From the NCBI RefSeq assembly GCF_005503355.1, contig NZ_SCMK01000036.1, positions 1-38,551 of the forward strand: a stretch of 38,551 bases of DNA, written 5' to 3'. Under the pieces are notes generated by a model. It made no database searches and was not told the origin of the DNA. It was given only the letters and a program-made list of their open reading frames with translations. The stretch comes from Sphingomonas sp. 1F27F7B. Lineage in GTDB: Bacteria; Pseudomonadota; Alphaproteobacteria; Sphingomonadales; Sphingomonadaceae. Below are positions 23,701-29,819 of the stretch, piece by piece. Numbering within the stretch: the first letter of the stretch is position 1; each line of letters starts with the position of its first letter. A program made the position numbers and the translations under genes.

Positions 23701-24147
23701 GTGGTGGACCATGCGACCGTCGCGGCGTTCGATTCCGGCAACCTTCCCGCCGTCGCCGCTGCATTGCGCGAGCGTTACCCCGACAAGCCGATTTTCATCA
23801 TGGGCGAGGACGATCAGCGCGTCTTGGAGAAATTCGGTTACAATCCCGGCAAGGAGAAGGCGACCCAAGCGGCGCAGGCCGTGAACGGCGTTCCGGTCTT
23901 CCCGACCTTCGCCCCCGGCGAGCAGCAGGCCGACCCGGCACGCTTCACCGACTTCAACGACTTGCAGCAGAACAGCCGCTTGGGCCGTGAAGGCGTGGTG
24001 CGCCAGATCAGGGCGGCGATCGAGAACCCGCGTCAGCAGGAGCGGGAGGCTCCCCGGATCGAGCTGGACGACGAACGCGAAAGGAAGCGTTCCGGGCCGG
24101 TTATCGGAGACGATCAACCGGCCCAGCGCCGCAGCGTTCGACGCTAG
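20788..24147 (+). CDS. traC: TraC-type primase fused to ArdC-like domains
   Basis: A 1119-residue multidomain protein. Residues 1-130 are an ArdC N-domain (ssDNA binding: KLIEQLKQGTAPWQKPW, YRGVNVLNL). A zincin-type metalloprotease follows, with HELGHWTGH at about 206-214 and AREELRAEIAS. Residues about 300-600 hold less familiar domains (YTQYFVSNENTLCYQQPG; FEGVGPIGTMITPNGERNLM). Two copies of a DUF5710-like module (YLAVPYREKDEAKALGAKWD at about 617, YLAVPYGERTLAKANGAKWD at about 702) precede the TraC primase region, with IMIGEGYATMATVSS near 955-969 as the TOPRIM-type primase signature. RP4 TraC also has ArdC homology. It is expected to protect and prime the transferred strand. Confidence 0.92.
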   Translation: MAEGKIPFHQRVADKLIEQLKQGTAPWQKPWEATGSSGLPFNPTTGKRYRGVNVLNLMSEGRADNRWLTYKQAAAQGAQVRKGEKGSLVQYWQFEEERVVRDESGKPVLDAEGRQRKEKVELERPRAFYAVVFNAEQIDGLAPIVTTTHEWNPVERAEAILRASGAKITEEAGDRAYYRPSTDSITLPLRSQFPSADRFYATALHELGHWTGHPNRLDRDLAHPFGSEGYAREELRAEIASLITGQELQIGHDPEQHAAYVGSWIKVLEEDPLEIVRAASDAEKIHTYVLALEQKQVQQVEQAHDYTQYFVSNENTLCYQQPGMAMLGVLASNIDGRNPINGPFYASPLDQIRPATREDFDRFRVTLPPDFQQAQEYRQNDLDEGDRLAVADMAKTVQAYEEWQNGPHFEGNEEADLVISDDLNMELDERIKAAFARPGLAAALNASGFTVERLTDHSGDRWAAAAGAVAAIGDPIPEPQQHYSDRTLRALIDKHGWEPVDSGGPMHTVRRQFEGVGPIGTMITPNGERNLMAGYSADSERRRYIALSLGPNQITDFDGRDQNPEDVARLVNLKAEQYADERRERQGLAPLYAVNSPPLGIAATDQRDAAPEPSTRTYLAVPYREKDEAKALGAKWDKAEKSWYVPAGANVEPFQKWLSSAVEAPAGDLGQSLPGERAQRPTAPEQPQEGQTMKETPRQAREYLAVPYGERTLAKANGAKWDAARKSWYAPEGADPEKLARWKIDNQPRQKEAKSPEVEFADAMKSLGLEVPAGHPMMDGKTHRVPAQGDGKGEAAGFYVAFTDGHPAGYIKNNRSGLDMRWKSTGYTLSEEEKARLNAEAATKREERERERAATYDATAERVQQRAAQCRQIEQATPYMERKGIAPTIGALASGSDNTIHLPAIDTSGKHWTTQYIQEDGTKRFAKESHKESCFHVVNGGVTPQAALAALDKAPRIMIGEGYATMATVSSVVDHATVAAFDSGNLPAVAAALRERYPDKPIFIMGEDDQRVLEKFGYNPGKEKATQAAQAVNGVPVFPTFAPGEQQADPARFTDFNDLQQNSRLGREGVVRQIRAAIENPRQQEREAPRIELDDERERKRSGPVIGDDQPAQRRSVRR

Positions 24148-24148
24148 A

Positions 24149-24550
24149 TCAAGCGGAAACCAACTTCCTAGAATAGTCGAGGGAACGGAGCGCGGTTTTG
24201 AGATGGAAGGCGGTTATGTCGTCGTCCATCTCCACCGCGATAACGAGGCTTTCCCGCGCAAGGTCTATAGCGTGGAGGAGGCGGCGATATTGTTCATCGC
24301 TCAGGTCCGTGTCTCGCATTGTTCTCGCAGTTCGCGGGGCCTCCGCTTCGTCCACGGTCAGGGTGACAGGCTCCCGATCGTCATGGCCTTCGGCCTCTAG
24401 CTCGCTAATGTAATGCAGCGAATGGAGCGCGTGTTTCAGTTGGAAGGCTGATAGATCGTCGCCCAGCTCCGCCGCGATAGCGAGGCTTTCGCGCGTGAGG
24501 GCTATAGCATGTTGGAGGCGGTGATATTGTTCGCCGTTCAAGTCCATCAT
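24149..24550 (-). CDS. Helical protein made of two tandem repeats
   Basis: A 133-residue protein built from two copies of a module of about 47 residues: LNGEQYHRLQHAIALTRESL... and LSDEQYRRLLHAIDLARESL..., each ending with A-F-x-L-K-x-A-L-x-S-L-x-Y. About 60 percent of positions are identical, and the DNA repeats too (about 24177-24308 and 24414-24546), pointing to a recent internal duplication. Each module looks like two amphipathic helices. Between them is an acidic linker. GGAG lies seven bases before the double ATG at 24545-24550. The stop is one base from the converging traC stop. No function recognised; I know no family for it. Confidence 0.72.
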   Translation of the reverse strand: MMDLNGEQYHRLQHAIALTRESLAIAAELGDDLSAFQLKHALHSLHYISELEAEGHDDREPVTLTVDEAEAPRTARTMRDTDLSDEQYRRLLHAIDLARESLVIAVEMDDDITAFHLKTALRSLDYSRKLVSA

Positions 24551-24603
24551 CAGACGACTCCGAAGCAGGTTCCAGAATGGCAATATACCTACGTTTGGAC
24601 GAT

Positions 24604-24822
24604 ATGGCGCACCCGTTGAGCAAATTGTTCGGGAAGCGGTTGAAGGCGCGGAGGCAGGCCCTCAAAATGTCGCAAGCGATGCTGCATGAGCAAACCGGCG
24701 TCACGGCCTCCTACATTTCGTTTATCGAGAACGGGAAGGCCAATCCGACCTTGGACGTTATGGCGCAGCTCGCGGACGCGATCGGGTGCCCTGTCTCGGA
24801 AATGTTGGCCGCTGAAGCATAG
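24604..24822 (+). CDS. XRE-family repressor
   Basis: A 72-residue single-domain XRE regulator: FGKRLKARRQALKMSQAMLH (helices 1-2), TGVTASYISFIENGKANPTL (recognition helix and turn) and DVMAQLADAIGCPVSEML. The ATG at 24604 fits homologous starts (MxHPLSxxFGKRL); an in-frame ATG at 24577 would leave only 26 bases to the divergent gene. Its stop codon is the first half of a CATAG-N10-CTATG operator, with two more copies right after, so it is the best candidate for the protein that binds them. It may regulate the zeta gene, which has the same operator. That link is inferred. Confidence 0.85.
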   Translation: MAHPLSKLFGKRLKARRQALKMSQAMLHEQTGVTASYISFIENGKANPTLDVMAQLADAIGCPVSEMLAAEA

Positions 24823-24895
24823 TCGCCGCTGTCTATGCGCTGCAGCATAGCCGCCCGCGTCTATGTCGCCGGTGGCATAGACGTTCCCGTCTATG
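24818..24895. promoter_or_regulatory. Three tandem CATAG-N10-CTATG operators
   Basis: Units at 24818-24837, 24846-24865 and 24876-24895, each CATAG, ten bases, CTATG, spaced 28 and 30 bases apart and so nearly on one face of the helix. The spacers share a CG three bases into the unit, and the second arm is always preceded by GT. A fourth unit at 27339-27358 (CATAGACGCAGGCGTCTATG) is a perfect palindrome. They lie upstream of a small membrane protein gene and after the XRE gene. Likely a cooperative repressor array. Confidence 0.75.
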
Positions 24896-24969
24896 ATGCT
24901 GGCCGGTGAAGGCCCCTTGCTGGCTTAGGAGGTTGCAGCATCGAGCCGGAGCCGTAATCATCCGGTGCC

Positions 24970-25119
24970 ATGAAGGACTGGCCCGATCCGAACGACGATT
25001 CCGGCAGCGACGTGCTTATCCACATCGAGTTTTGGGGATTGCTGGCGCTTACCGGGCTTGCCTTCCTCGCGGGTGTTGGGCCGCCGATCGTCCGCTTTGT
25101 CCGTTCAATCATCGGATAG
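24970..25119 (+). CDS. Short single-span membrane protein
   Basis: A 49-residue ORF: an acidic N-terminus (MKDWPDPNDDSGSDVLI), one hydrophobic helix (about 20-40, FWGLLALTGLAFLAGVG) and a basic end (RFVRSIIG), giving an N-out or N-in single-span protein. Third codon positions are strongly G/C, as in nearby genes. The Shine-Dalgarno is weak; an AGGAGG at 24927-24932 is too far away. It follows the triple operator, so it may be the regulated gene. Unknown function; a toxin-like or anchoring peptide is possible but unproven. Confidence 0.45.
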   Translation: MKDWPDPNDDSGSDVLIHIEFWGLLALTGLAFLAGVGPPIVRFVRSIIG

Positions 25120-25129
25120 GCTCGCGCGC

Positions 25130-25294
25130 CTATGATGCTGTCCCGTGACGGGGAACAATGTAGGCCCATATGCCGCCTTGGCTCGCCCACTCTGGATGCC
25201 GATAGTTATAGGCCATCATGGCGAGCGTGAACAGCAGCAGCAGAAGCGCCGACAAATCGCCGCGCGAAAAGGGCCTGTTGTTGTCGCCGTTCAT
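25130..25294 (-). CDS. Short membrane protein, unknown
   Basis: A 54-residue ORF on the minus strand: MNGDNNRPFSRGDLSALLLL then LFTLAMMAYNYRHPEW, giving one membrane helix (about 14-30) and a short outer tail with two Trp. AAAGAGG precedes the ATG at short spacing. It converges with the short gene ending at 25119. The upstream bases 25295-25385 up to the methylase stop hold no other gene. No family recognised. Confidence 0.5.
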   Translation of the reverse strand: MNGDNNRPFSRGDLSALLLLLFTLAMMAYNYRHPEWASQGGIWAYIVPRHGTAS

Positions 25295-25385
25295 CGCCTC
25301 TTTTGACACAAGGGCGGTAATCGGACTCTTGCCCGCCTTGGTTAAATGTTGGTGGACGAGCTGGCGGCGCTGACCTGTTCAAGCC

Positions 25386-26090
25386 CTATGAGTCCACTTC
25401 CAACAGCGCGGCGAGGATCGCAATTCGCTCGCCCGCAGGCAGCTCGCTAAACATGCGTTTCCAGCGTGCCGCCTTGCGCTTGATCCTCTGGCGATCGGTG
25501 AAATCCACCCCGGCATGGGTGGCCCAATGCGCCGCGTCGGGCGCATAGTTCATCCATAGACATTCGGTGCGCGGCCCGCCTCGCGTCATGGCCTGATAGG
25601 ACAGGACGCGCCAGCGCGGCGCGGGTAGCAGCTCGCTATACAGGGCCGAGGGATAGCCTGAAATCATCACCGAGGCGGGCAGCGCATCGAGGACGGCCAG
25701 CAGCTCCCTATGATCCGCGTCCGTATAGTCATAGCGGTAGCGCGTGCCCGGATGGGAGCGCGTGGCGAGGACATAGGGTGGATCAGCATAGATCAGCACG
25801 CGCCCAGCGGCCGAAAAGTCAAAATCGCGGAGGAAGGCGAGGCAATCGACGTTGTAGGTTTCAACGGCCGCGCCATCGAACGCGCTCGATTCCTCTGCCG
25901 CGATCGAGCCGAAGCACTCAAAGGTAGCCGGATCAATTTCGAGGCCGATCGAGCGGGCAGCGGGAGGCTTGCGCCGAAGGACGATGCCGGAGCCTAGATG
26001 CGTCTCAATGTAGGTATCGTGCGGCGGCATATTGGCAATCACAGCCTGATATGCGCCCGAAACCTGTTTCGAGCCGAGATAGCCGGTCAT
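25386..26090 (-). CDS. DNA adenine methyltransferase (D12/Dam class)
   Basis: A 234-residue N6-adenine methyltransferase. The start MTGYLGSKQVSGAYQAVIAN resembles the Y.GSK opening of the D12 class. AdoMet-binding motif I is ETHLGSGIVL (about 29-38) and the catalytic motif is YADPPYV (DPPY at 103-106), followed by RYRYDYTDADH. It is a solitary enzyme with no restriction partner nearby, so it may protect the plasmid against host restriction or act as a regulator. ATG at 26090 follows AGTAGGTG. The 148 bases to the zeta stop hold no gene. Confidence 0.88.
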   Translation of the reverse strand: MTGYLGSKQVSGAYQAVIANMPPHDTYIETHLGSGIVLRRKPPAARSIGLEIDPATFECFGSIAAEESSAFDGAAVETYNVDCLAFLRDFDFSAAGRVLIYADPPYVLATRSHPGTRYRYDYTDADHRELLAVLDALPASVMISGYPSALYSELLPAPRWRVLSYQAMTRGGPRTECLWMNYAPDAAHWATHAGVDFTDRQRIKRKAARWKRMFSELPAGERIAILAALLEVDS

Positions 26091-26238
26091 GGCACCTACT
26101 GGAAAAGAAGGGGCAGGCGGGGGAAGCGTCCCCCTGCGATCGGGCCGCCCAGCGTCCTGATCGACCCCCACAGCAAGGGGCCAGCCCCTCGCAACGCTCC
26201 CCGGCTAACACCAAGCGGAAGGTTAGGGCTGGGGGCGT

Positions 26239-27315
26239 TCATCTGGAACGCCGGGGCGACGGCGGCTTAGGCAGGCCGTGGCCGATTTCGTTGGATTTGG
26301 TTTTGCCGTCGCTTTCGCTCTGGCCTGTCTTGAGGGCGTCGGAGAGTCCGGCGAGCGAGCTTCCCCGCGCCGCGTTCAGGAGAGACGTTCGGCCACTTTC
26401 CGGCGTAGCTTTTCGTCCGTCGCCATGTGCGAGGCTCCCACTAACATCAGGGCCTCCAATCGCGTAAAGTTGCCCGTGGGGAGACTGTCCTTTGAATTGG
26501 AGAGCGCAATCGGCGCTGACGCGGCCGAGCTGGTTGAGCCGGTCGAACTCTCTTTCAAGCCTTTCTTGGACAGGTCCATTTTCCAATTCCTTCCGCCAGA
26601 TATTTACACCGTCCATGCCTTCTAGGCGATGAACATTCGCACGATCGCGCACGTCATGGACCGCAACCGAAATCTGATCGCCAAAGCGACCTAGAAGGGC
26701 CTCTAGGCCGTCAGGCGTGCCCTCCTGAATACGCACCATCACGGCCGCGCTCGCACCCCGGCCCAGCTCCTCAAAGCGTTGGAACGTGTGGGCAAGCGCC
26801 TCCTCTGGCCGAGGCAGCACCGCTATTACCCCGACCCTGCATCCGGCGCTCAATGCCTGTTCGACCTTGGCCATGCTCGCTTGCGGATCGACAAGCTGGC
26901 CCTCAAAGATCGCGCGCACGTCACGGCCGAGCCGGTTTCCTTCATGCAGCGCCGCATACTGGATTTCAGAGGTTTTCCCGGCCCCCGGCATCCCGGTTAC
27001 GAACAGCACCAGGTTGCGGGCCGGATCGGAGCTATCGGCCACTACGCGCCGGTATTGTTCGGCCGCCAGAACGGCCGCGGCATTGTGGACGGGCGCGTTG
27101 TATCGGCCGCGGGCCTCTCTTGAGGCGGTATATTCGGGAAGCAGCTCTTTCATGGCGTCCGCACAGACGTAGCGCCCCCCGAAAGTGCCGGGTCGGGCCG
27201 CATAGTCCGTCAGGAACCGTTCGGGCGCAGCTTGCACGGCATCGACCACGCGCCGTTGCACGTCCGCGCGATCGGCGTCCGCGAACTCCAATACCCTGAT
27301 AGGTTCCAATGCCAT
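26239..27315 (-). CDS. Zeta-toxin-like P-loop kinase
   Basis: A 358-residue protein. The zeta-type kinase core has Walker A VTGMPGAGKTSEIQ (about 107-120), then RAIFEGQLVDPQASMAKVEQ and AVLPRPEEALAHTFQR, matching the pattern of zeta toxins that phosphorylate UDP-N-acetylglucosamine and block wall synthesis. The N-terminal 100 residues (RRVVDAVQAAPERFLTDYAA) and the long hydrophilic C-terminus are outside the core. No epsilon-like antitoxin gene is adjacent, in contrast to classical epsilon-zeta pairs; its control may instead be transcriptional, through the operator at 27339-27358. AGAGGAAG lies six bases before the ATG. Function in post-segregational killing is inferred. Confidence 0.82.
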   Translation of the reverse strand: MALEPIRVLEFADADRADVQRRVVDAVQAAPERFLTDYAARPGTFGGRYVCADAMKELLPEYTASREARGRYNAPVHNAAAVLAAEQYRRVVADSSDPARNLVLFVTGMPGAGKTSEIQYAALHEGNRLGRDVRAIFEGQLVDPQASMAKVEQALSAGCRVGVIAVLPRPEEALAHTFQRFEELGRGASAAVMVRIQEGTPDGLEALLGRFGDQISVAVHDVRDRANVHRLEGMDGVNIWRKELENGPVQERLEREFDRLNQLGRVSADCALQFKGQSPHGQLYAIGGPDVSGSLAHGDGRKATPESGRTSLLNAARGSSLAGLSDALKTGQSESDGKTKSNEIGHGLPKPPSPRRSR

Positions 27316-27338
27316 CCCGCTTCCTCTGTCAGATCCGG

Positions 27339-27358
27339 CATAGACGCAGGCGTCTATG
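27339..27358. promoter_or_regulatory. CATAG-N10-CTATG operator before the zeta gene
   Basis: CATAGACGCAGGCGTCTATG: 9-bp arms around AG, starting 24 bases upstream of the zeta ATG. It shares sequence with the triple array at 24818-24895, implying one repressor for both sites. Confidence 0.75.
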
Positions 27359-27619
27359 AGAACCAGAACTATTTGTTGGAGGGTGGTCTAGCACGAATAT
27401 AAGAAAGCCCGACACAGGGCCGGGCTTTCGCACTTTCGGACACAACGGGGGGTTGTGCGCGACCCGAAAGCAGAGTTGTTGCAGAACCGTATCGGGCACG
27501 CACGGCGCTGGCAAGGCGAAGGAGCTGCGCCAGCGCGATATGCCCGGCCTTTATCGTCGGCAGGCTGTTAATCATGGTGTGCAACGGAAACTTACCATTC
27601 ATCGTGCAGCGCGAGATTC
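27359..27619. other. Non-coding region with two hairpins
   Basis: AAAGCCCG (27404-27411) pairs with CGGGCTTT (27421-27428). Next comes an interrupted hairpin: CTTTCGG (27433-27439) and CACAAC (27441-27446) pair with GTTGTG (27452-27457) and CCGAAAG (27464-27470) around a GGGGG loop. The first could be a terminator in either direction, with a poor U-run. No protein gene is credible here. Confidence 0.5.
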
Positions 27620-27826
27620 ATGGATAGCGACCCCGGAGAAGCGCGAAGGCTGCACGCGGTTGAGAACCGCGCAATGGCGCGCCGCATTGAGGCGGAGCGT
27701 TGGAAAGCTCTATGGGATGATGCTCACCCCGCCGCGACGGAGGCCACGGCCCCGGACCATGCAGCTCCCGACAAACCGAGCCGCTTGCGCTCGATATTAA
27801 CGCTATTCCGAAGGGATGGCCTCTAG
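27620..27826 (+). CDS. Small charged protein, unknown
   Basis: A 68-residue protein rich in Ala, Arg and Glu (EARRLHAVENRAMARRIEAE, then RWKALWDDAHPAA) with a basic end (RLRSILTLFRRDGL). One long amphipathic helix is likely. There is no good Shine-Dalgarno. It overlaps the converging stop at 27823 by four bases. Codon use is compatible with coding. No family recognised. Confidence 0.45.
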   Translation: MDSDPGEARRLHAVENRAMARRIEAERWKALWDDAHPAATEATAPDHAAPDKPSRLRSILTLFRRDGL

Positions 27827-28059
27827 TCTCGCTTTGGACGCTGTTCAGGCTGGCCTAAAATGTGATCGTTGATGGTCACAACGGCGAGCGGGATCAGGTT
27901 GAATAGCTGGTAGGCGAAGATCGCGCCGACAAAGAACACCAGAAGCGGGTGTGCCTCAACCAGATCATAGTTGGCCCGGACAAAAACTGTCCCCGCTGCG
28001 AAGGCGAGGACATAGAGGATCATCGTCAAAGCCCCGTCGAATAGGCTGCGCATCGTCAT
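27823..28059 (-). CDS. Small two-span membrane protein, unknown
   Basis: A 78-residue protein with two hydrophobic segments (about 9-27, LTMILYVLAFAAGTVFV; about 38-62, HPLLVFFVGAIFAYQLFNLI) and a charged tail (QPEQRPKRD). AGGA lies seven bases before the ATG at 28059. It is divergent from the membrane protein at 28188, with a very stable inverted repeat between them. No known family. Confidence 0.6.
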   Translation of the reverse strand: MTMRSLFDGALTMILYVLAFAAGTVFVRANYDLVEAHPLLVFFVGAIFAYQLFNLIPLAVVTINDHILGQPEQRPKRD

Positions 28060-28105
28060 GGCCTGATCCTAGCTCCTTTATTCGACGGGGGCGAGGGGCG
28101 CGCTG

Positions 28106-28140
28106 GCGCTGGCGCCGGCGTCGATCGCCGGCGCCAGCGC
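28106..28140. repeat. 15-bp perfect inverted repeat
   Basis: GCGCTGGCGCCGGCG (28106-28120) and its exact complement (28126-28140) around TCGAT. It can form a very stable hairpin or cruciform. No U-run follows on either side, so it is not a classic terminator. It lies between divergent genes. Confidence 0.85.
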
Positions 28141-28187
28141 TGCCAAATGCAGTTGCCGCCGCGCTGGGCTTCGGGCAACCTCGCCAG

Positions 28188-28475
28188 ATGACAACTCGGT
28201 ATCTCACTGTTGCGACAATAATTGCCCTACTCATTGCCGCCTGTTGGCTCGCGCGCCAGATTTATCGGGTTACGGTTGCCGTGCGGCAGGCGCGATGCAA
28301 CATGATGGACGCGAAACGCTCAGACCGCCACCAAACTGAAATCCGAATGTTCCTTGAAACGCAAAGCAAGATTACGCGCTTGGATATTCAGATGGGCGTG
28401 ATGTTTGGGATTATACTTATCATGTTTCTTGGGGTCGCGGGCTATTTGCTGGTTGGCCTTCAAACGCAACCTTAG
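28188..28475 (+). CDS. Two-span membrane protein, unknown
   Basis: A 95-residue protein with helices at about 6-26 (LTVATIIALLIAACWLARQI) and about 69-91 (MGVMFGIILIMFLGVAGYLLV) and a basic, hydrophilic middle (RQARCNMMDAKRSDRHQTEI). G+C is lower than in neighbouring genes, hinting at separate acquisition. The ATG at 28188 has only a weak upstream purine run. Stops abut the converging gene at 28476. No family recognised. Confidence 0.6.
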   Translation: MTTRYLTVATIIALLIAACWLARQIYRVTVAVRQARCNMMDAKRSDRHQTEIRMFLETQSKITRLDIQMGVMFGIILIMFLGVAGYLLVGLQTQP

Positions 28476-28859
28476 TCATCGGTTGGCTCCCTGTTCAGCG
28501 AGGCGGGCCATGACGCGCACCATATTGTCAGAAAGCGATTTGGCCGAGCCTAGAGCGTCCTCGCGGTCATCCGTGTAGTAGGCGACCCGTTCGGCATGGT
28601 CCCGGTGCCAATCGGCATCATGGCGGCCTTGATCGGCCTCCACGATCGAGGTGCGCCGGAACGTCACCCGATACTCACTTTCCTTTTTGGTGATCGCCAT
28701 ATGAGGCAGCGCCCGAACGGCGGTGAACAACTGGCGGTCGGTTGTAACCGTCAGCGCCGCGCGCTCTTTCTTGCACTCCTCGCACACGCGGGATTTGAGA
28801 TTGGCGGTTGGCTTTCCGCACTGGTTGCATGGCGGCAGCGGTTTGACGAGACGGAACAA
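28476..28859 (-). CDS. Zinc-ribbon protein, unknown
   Basis: About 128 residues. The N-terminus has a four-cysteine zinc ribbon: CNQCGKP...CEECKKE. The rest is hydrophilic (HMAITKKESEYRVTFRRTSI, then YYTDDREDALGSAKSLSDNM). The frame is open upstream with an ATG at 28874, but a perfect AAGGAGG at 28865-28871 sits six bases before a TTG at 28859, which I prefer as start. It faces the CGGACA repeat cluster divergently from the DUF6884-like gene. It may be the DNA-binding protein of that cluster; this is a guess from position. Confidence 0.65.
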   Translation of the reverse strand: MFRLVKPLPPCNQCGKPTANLKSRVCEECKKERAALTVTTDRQLFTAVRALPHMAITKKESEYRVTFRRTSIVEADQGRHDADWHRDHAERVAYYTDDREDALGSAKSLSDNMVRVMARLAEQGANR

Positions 28860-28909
28860 TCCGACCTCCTTCATTTGTGTGGTGCGATACAATCTAGTGG
28901 CGTTCCCTC

Positions 28910-29011
28910 TGTCCGTCAAACGGTCCTTTTACGGACAACCGCATTTTGTCCGCTTTTTATCGCTTGCAATGAGTTTGCGGACACATTAGATTTACGGACA
29001 GAAAACGGACA
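28910..29011. promoter_or_regulatory. Six-copy CGGACA repeat cluster in a divergent promoter
   Basis: CGGACA occurs six times in 102 bases: 28910-28916 (inverted, TGTCCGT), 28931-28937 (ACGGACA), 28947-28952 (inverted, TGTCCG), 28978-28983, 28994-29000 (ACGGACA) and 29005-29011 (ACGGACA). The first two form TGTCCGT-N14-ACGGACA. The surrounding DNA is A+T-rich for this plasmid. It likely controls the genes at 28859 (leftward) and 29028 (rightward). Confidence 0.75.
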
Positions 29012-29027
29012 CAAGAGGCACGCAACC

Positions 29028-29819
29028 ATGACCGCGCTTATCGTGATGGCCTGTTCATCGACCAAACGCCCCGGCGAGGAGGCGATGCCCGCCATAGATC
29101 GCTATGATGGTCCGATGTGGCGCACGCTGCGCGCGGCGCTGGCCGAGCTGGGGGAAGATTGCCGCCCCGAAGTCTGGTTCCTGTCCGCCCGCTATGGCTT
29201 TCATCCGGCAGATATGCCGATCGCTGATTATGAGCAGCGCATGACGCCGAGCCGGGCCGCTGAATTGCTCCGGCTCCCAACGTCCAATCATGCGGCCTTC
29301 GCGGAAGCGGCGCGCGGCGCTGATAGAATCCTTCTCGCAGGGGGTGCCATTTACCGGGACGCGATGCGGCGCGCGATCGGCCAGCATCCGAGCATCGCAG
29401 AGACGGACGGCGGGGGTATCGGCATCCACCGGCAGCAGTTGCGGCGCTGGCTTGCCGTGGACCGCGACACGACCGGGGCCGCTCCCGTCCAGAGCCTTGA
29501 TGCCTTTGCCCGCGAGCGCGGCTTGGTGACGATGGCCGAGGCGCGCGGCCATATCCACGCCGGGTTGCGTTCAGCGCCGACGACCAAGACTTTCCGCAGA
29601 TGGTATGAGAGCGAAACGCGCCGCCTGTTGATCGAGGCAGGCAGGACCGCGAGCCTCTATCAAGCGGCGATCGACGCGGGAACGATCATCGCGCCGCCTC
29701 GCGCGACCCTTGAGGAAATCGCAAACGGCCACCCCGATCTAGAGTCGACGCGCGCCGCGCGCCGCGTGCTGGAAAAGCGCCGCGCCCGTCGCGAGCTGGC
29801 GGAACGGGAAGCCGCGTGA
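29028..29819 (+). CDS. DUF6884-like protein with C-terminal extension
   Basis: A 263-residue protein. Residues 1-145 resemble the DUF6884/YaaA-like group: MTALIVMACSSTKRPGEEAM, YDGPMWRTLRAAL, EVWFLSARYGFHPADMPI and DYEQRM, then ILLAGGAIYRDAMRRA. The C-terminal 115 residues are Arg-rich and helical (TTKTFRRWYESETRRLLIEA). The biochemical activity of this group is uncertain; some relatives sit near 7-deazaguanine or DNA-metabolism genes. It heads a rightward operon, following the CGGACA cluster. ATG at 29028 is near AAGAGG. Assignment is by motif recall. Confidence 0.65.
   Translation: MTALIVMACSSTKRPGEEAMPAIDRYDGPMWRTLRAALAELGEDCRPEVWFLSARYGFHPADMPIADYEQRMTPSRAAELLRLPTSNHAAFAEAARGADRILLAGGAIYRDAMRRAIGQHPSIAETDGGGIGIHRQQLRRWLAVDRDTTGAAPVQSLDAFARERGLVTMAEARGHIHAGLRSAPTTKTFRRWYESETRRLLIEAGRTASLYQAAIDAGTIIAPPRATLEEIANGHPDLESTRAARRVLEKRRARRELAEREAA

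Noticed and set aside
24906..25148. 80-residue plus-strand frame after the CATAG array
   Set aside because: Arg/Cys-rich and unlike a folded protein; the 49-residue frame at 24970 in another phase has better codon bias.
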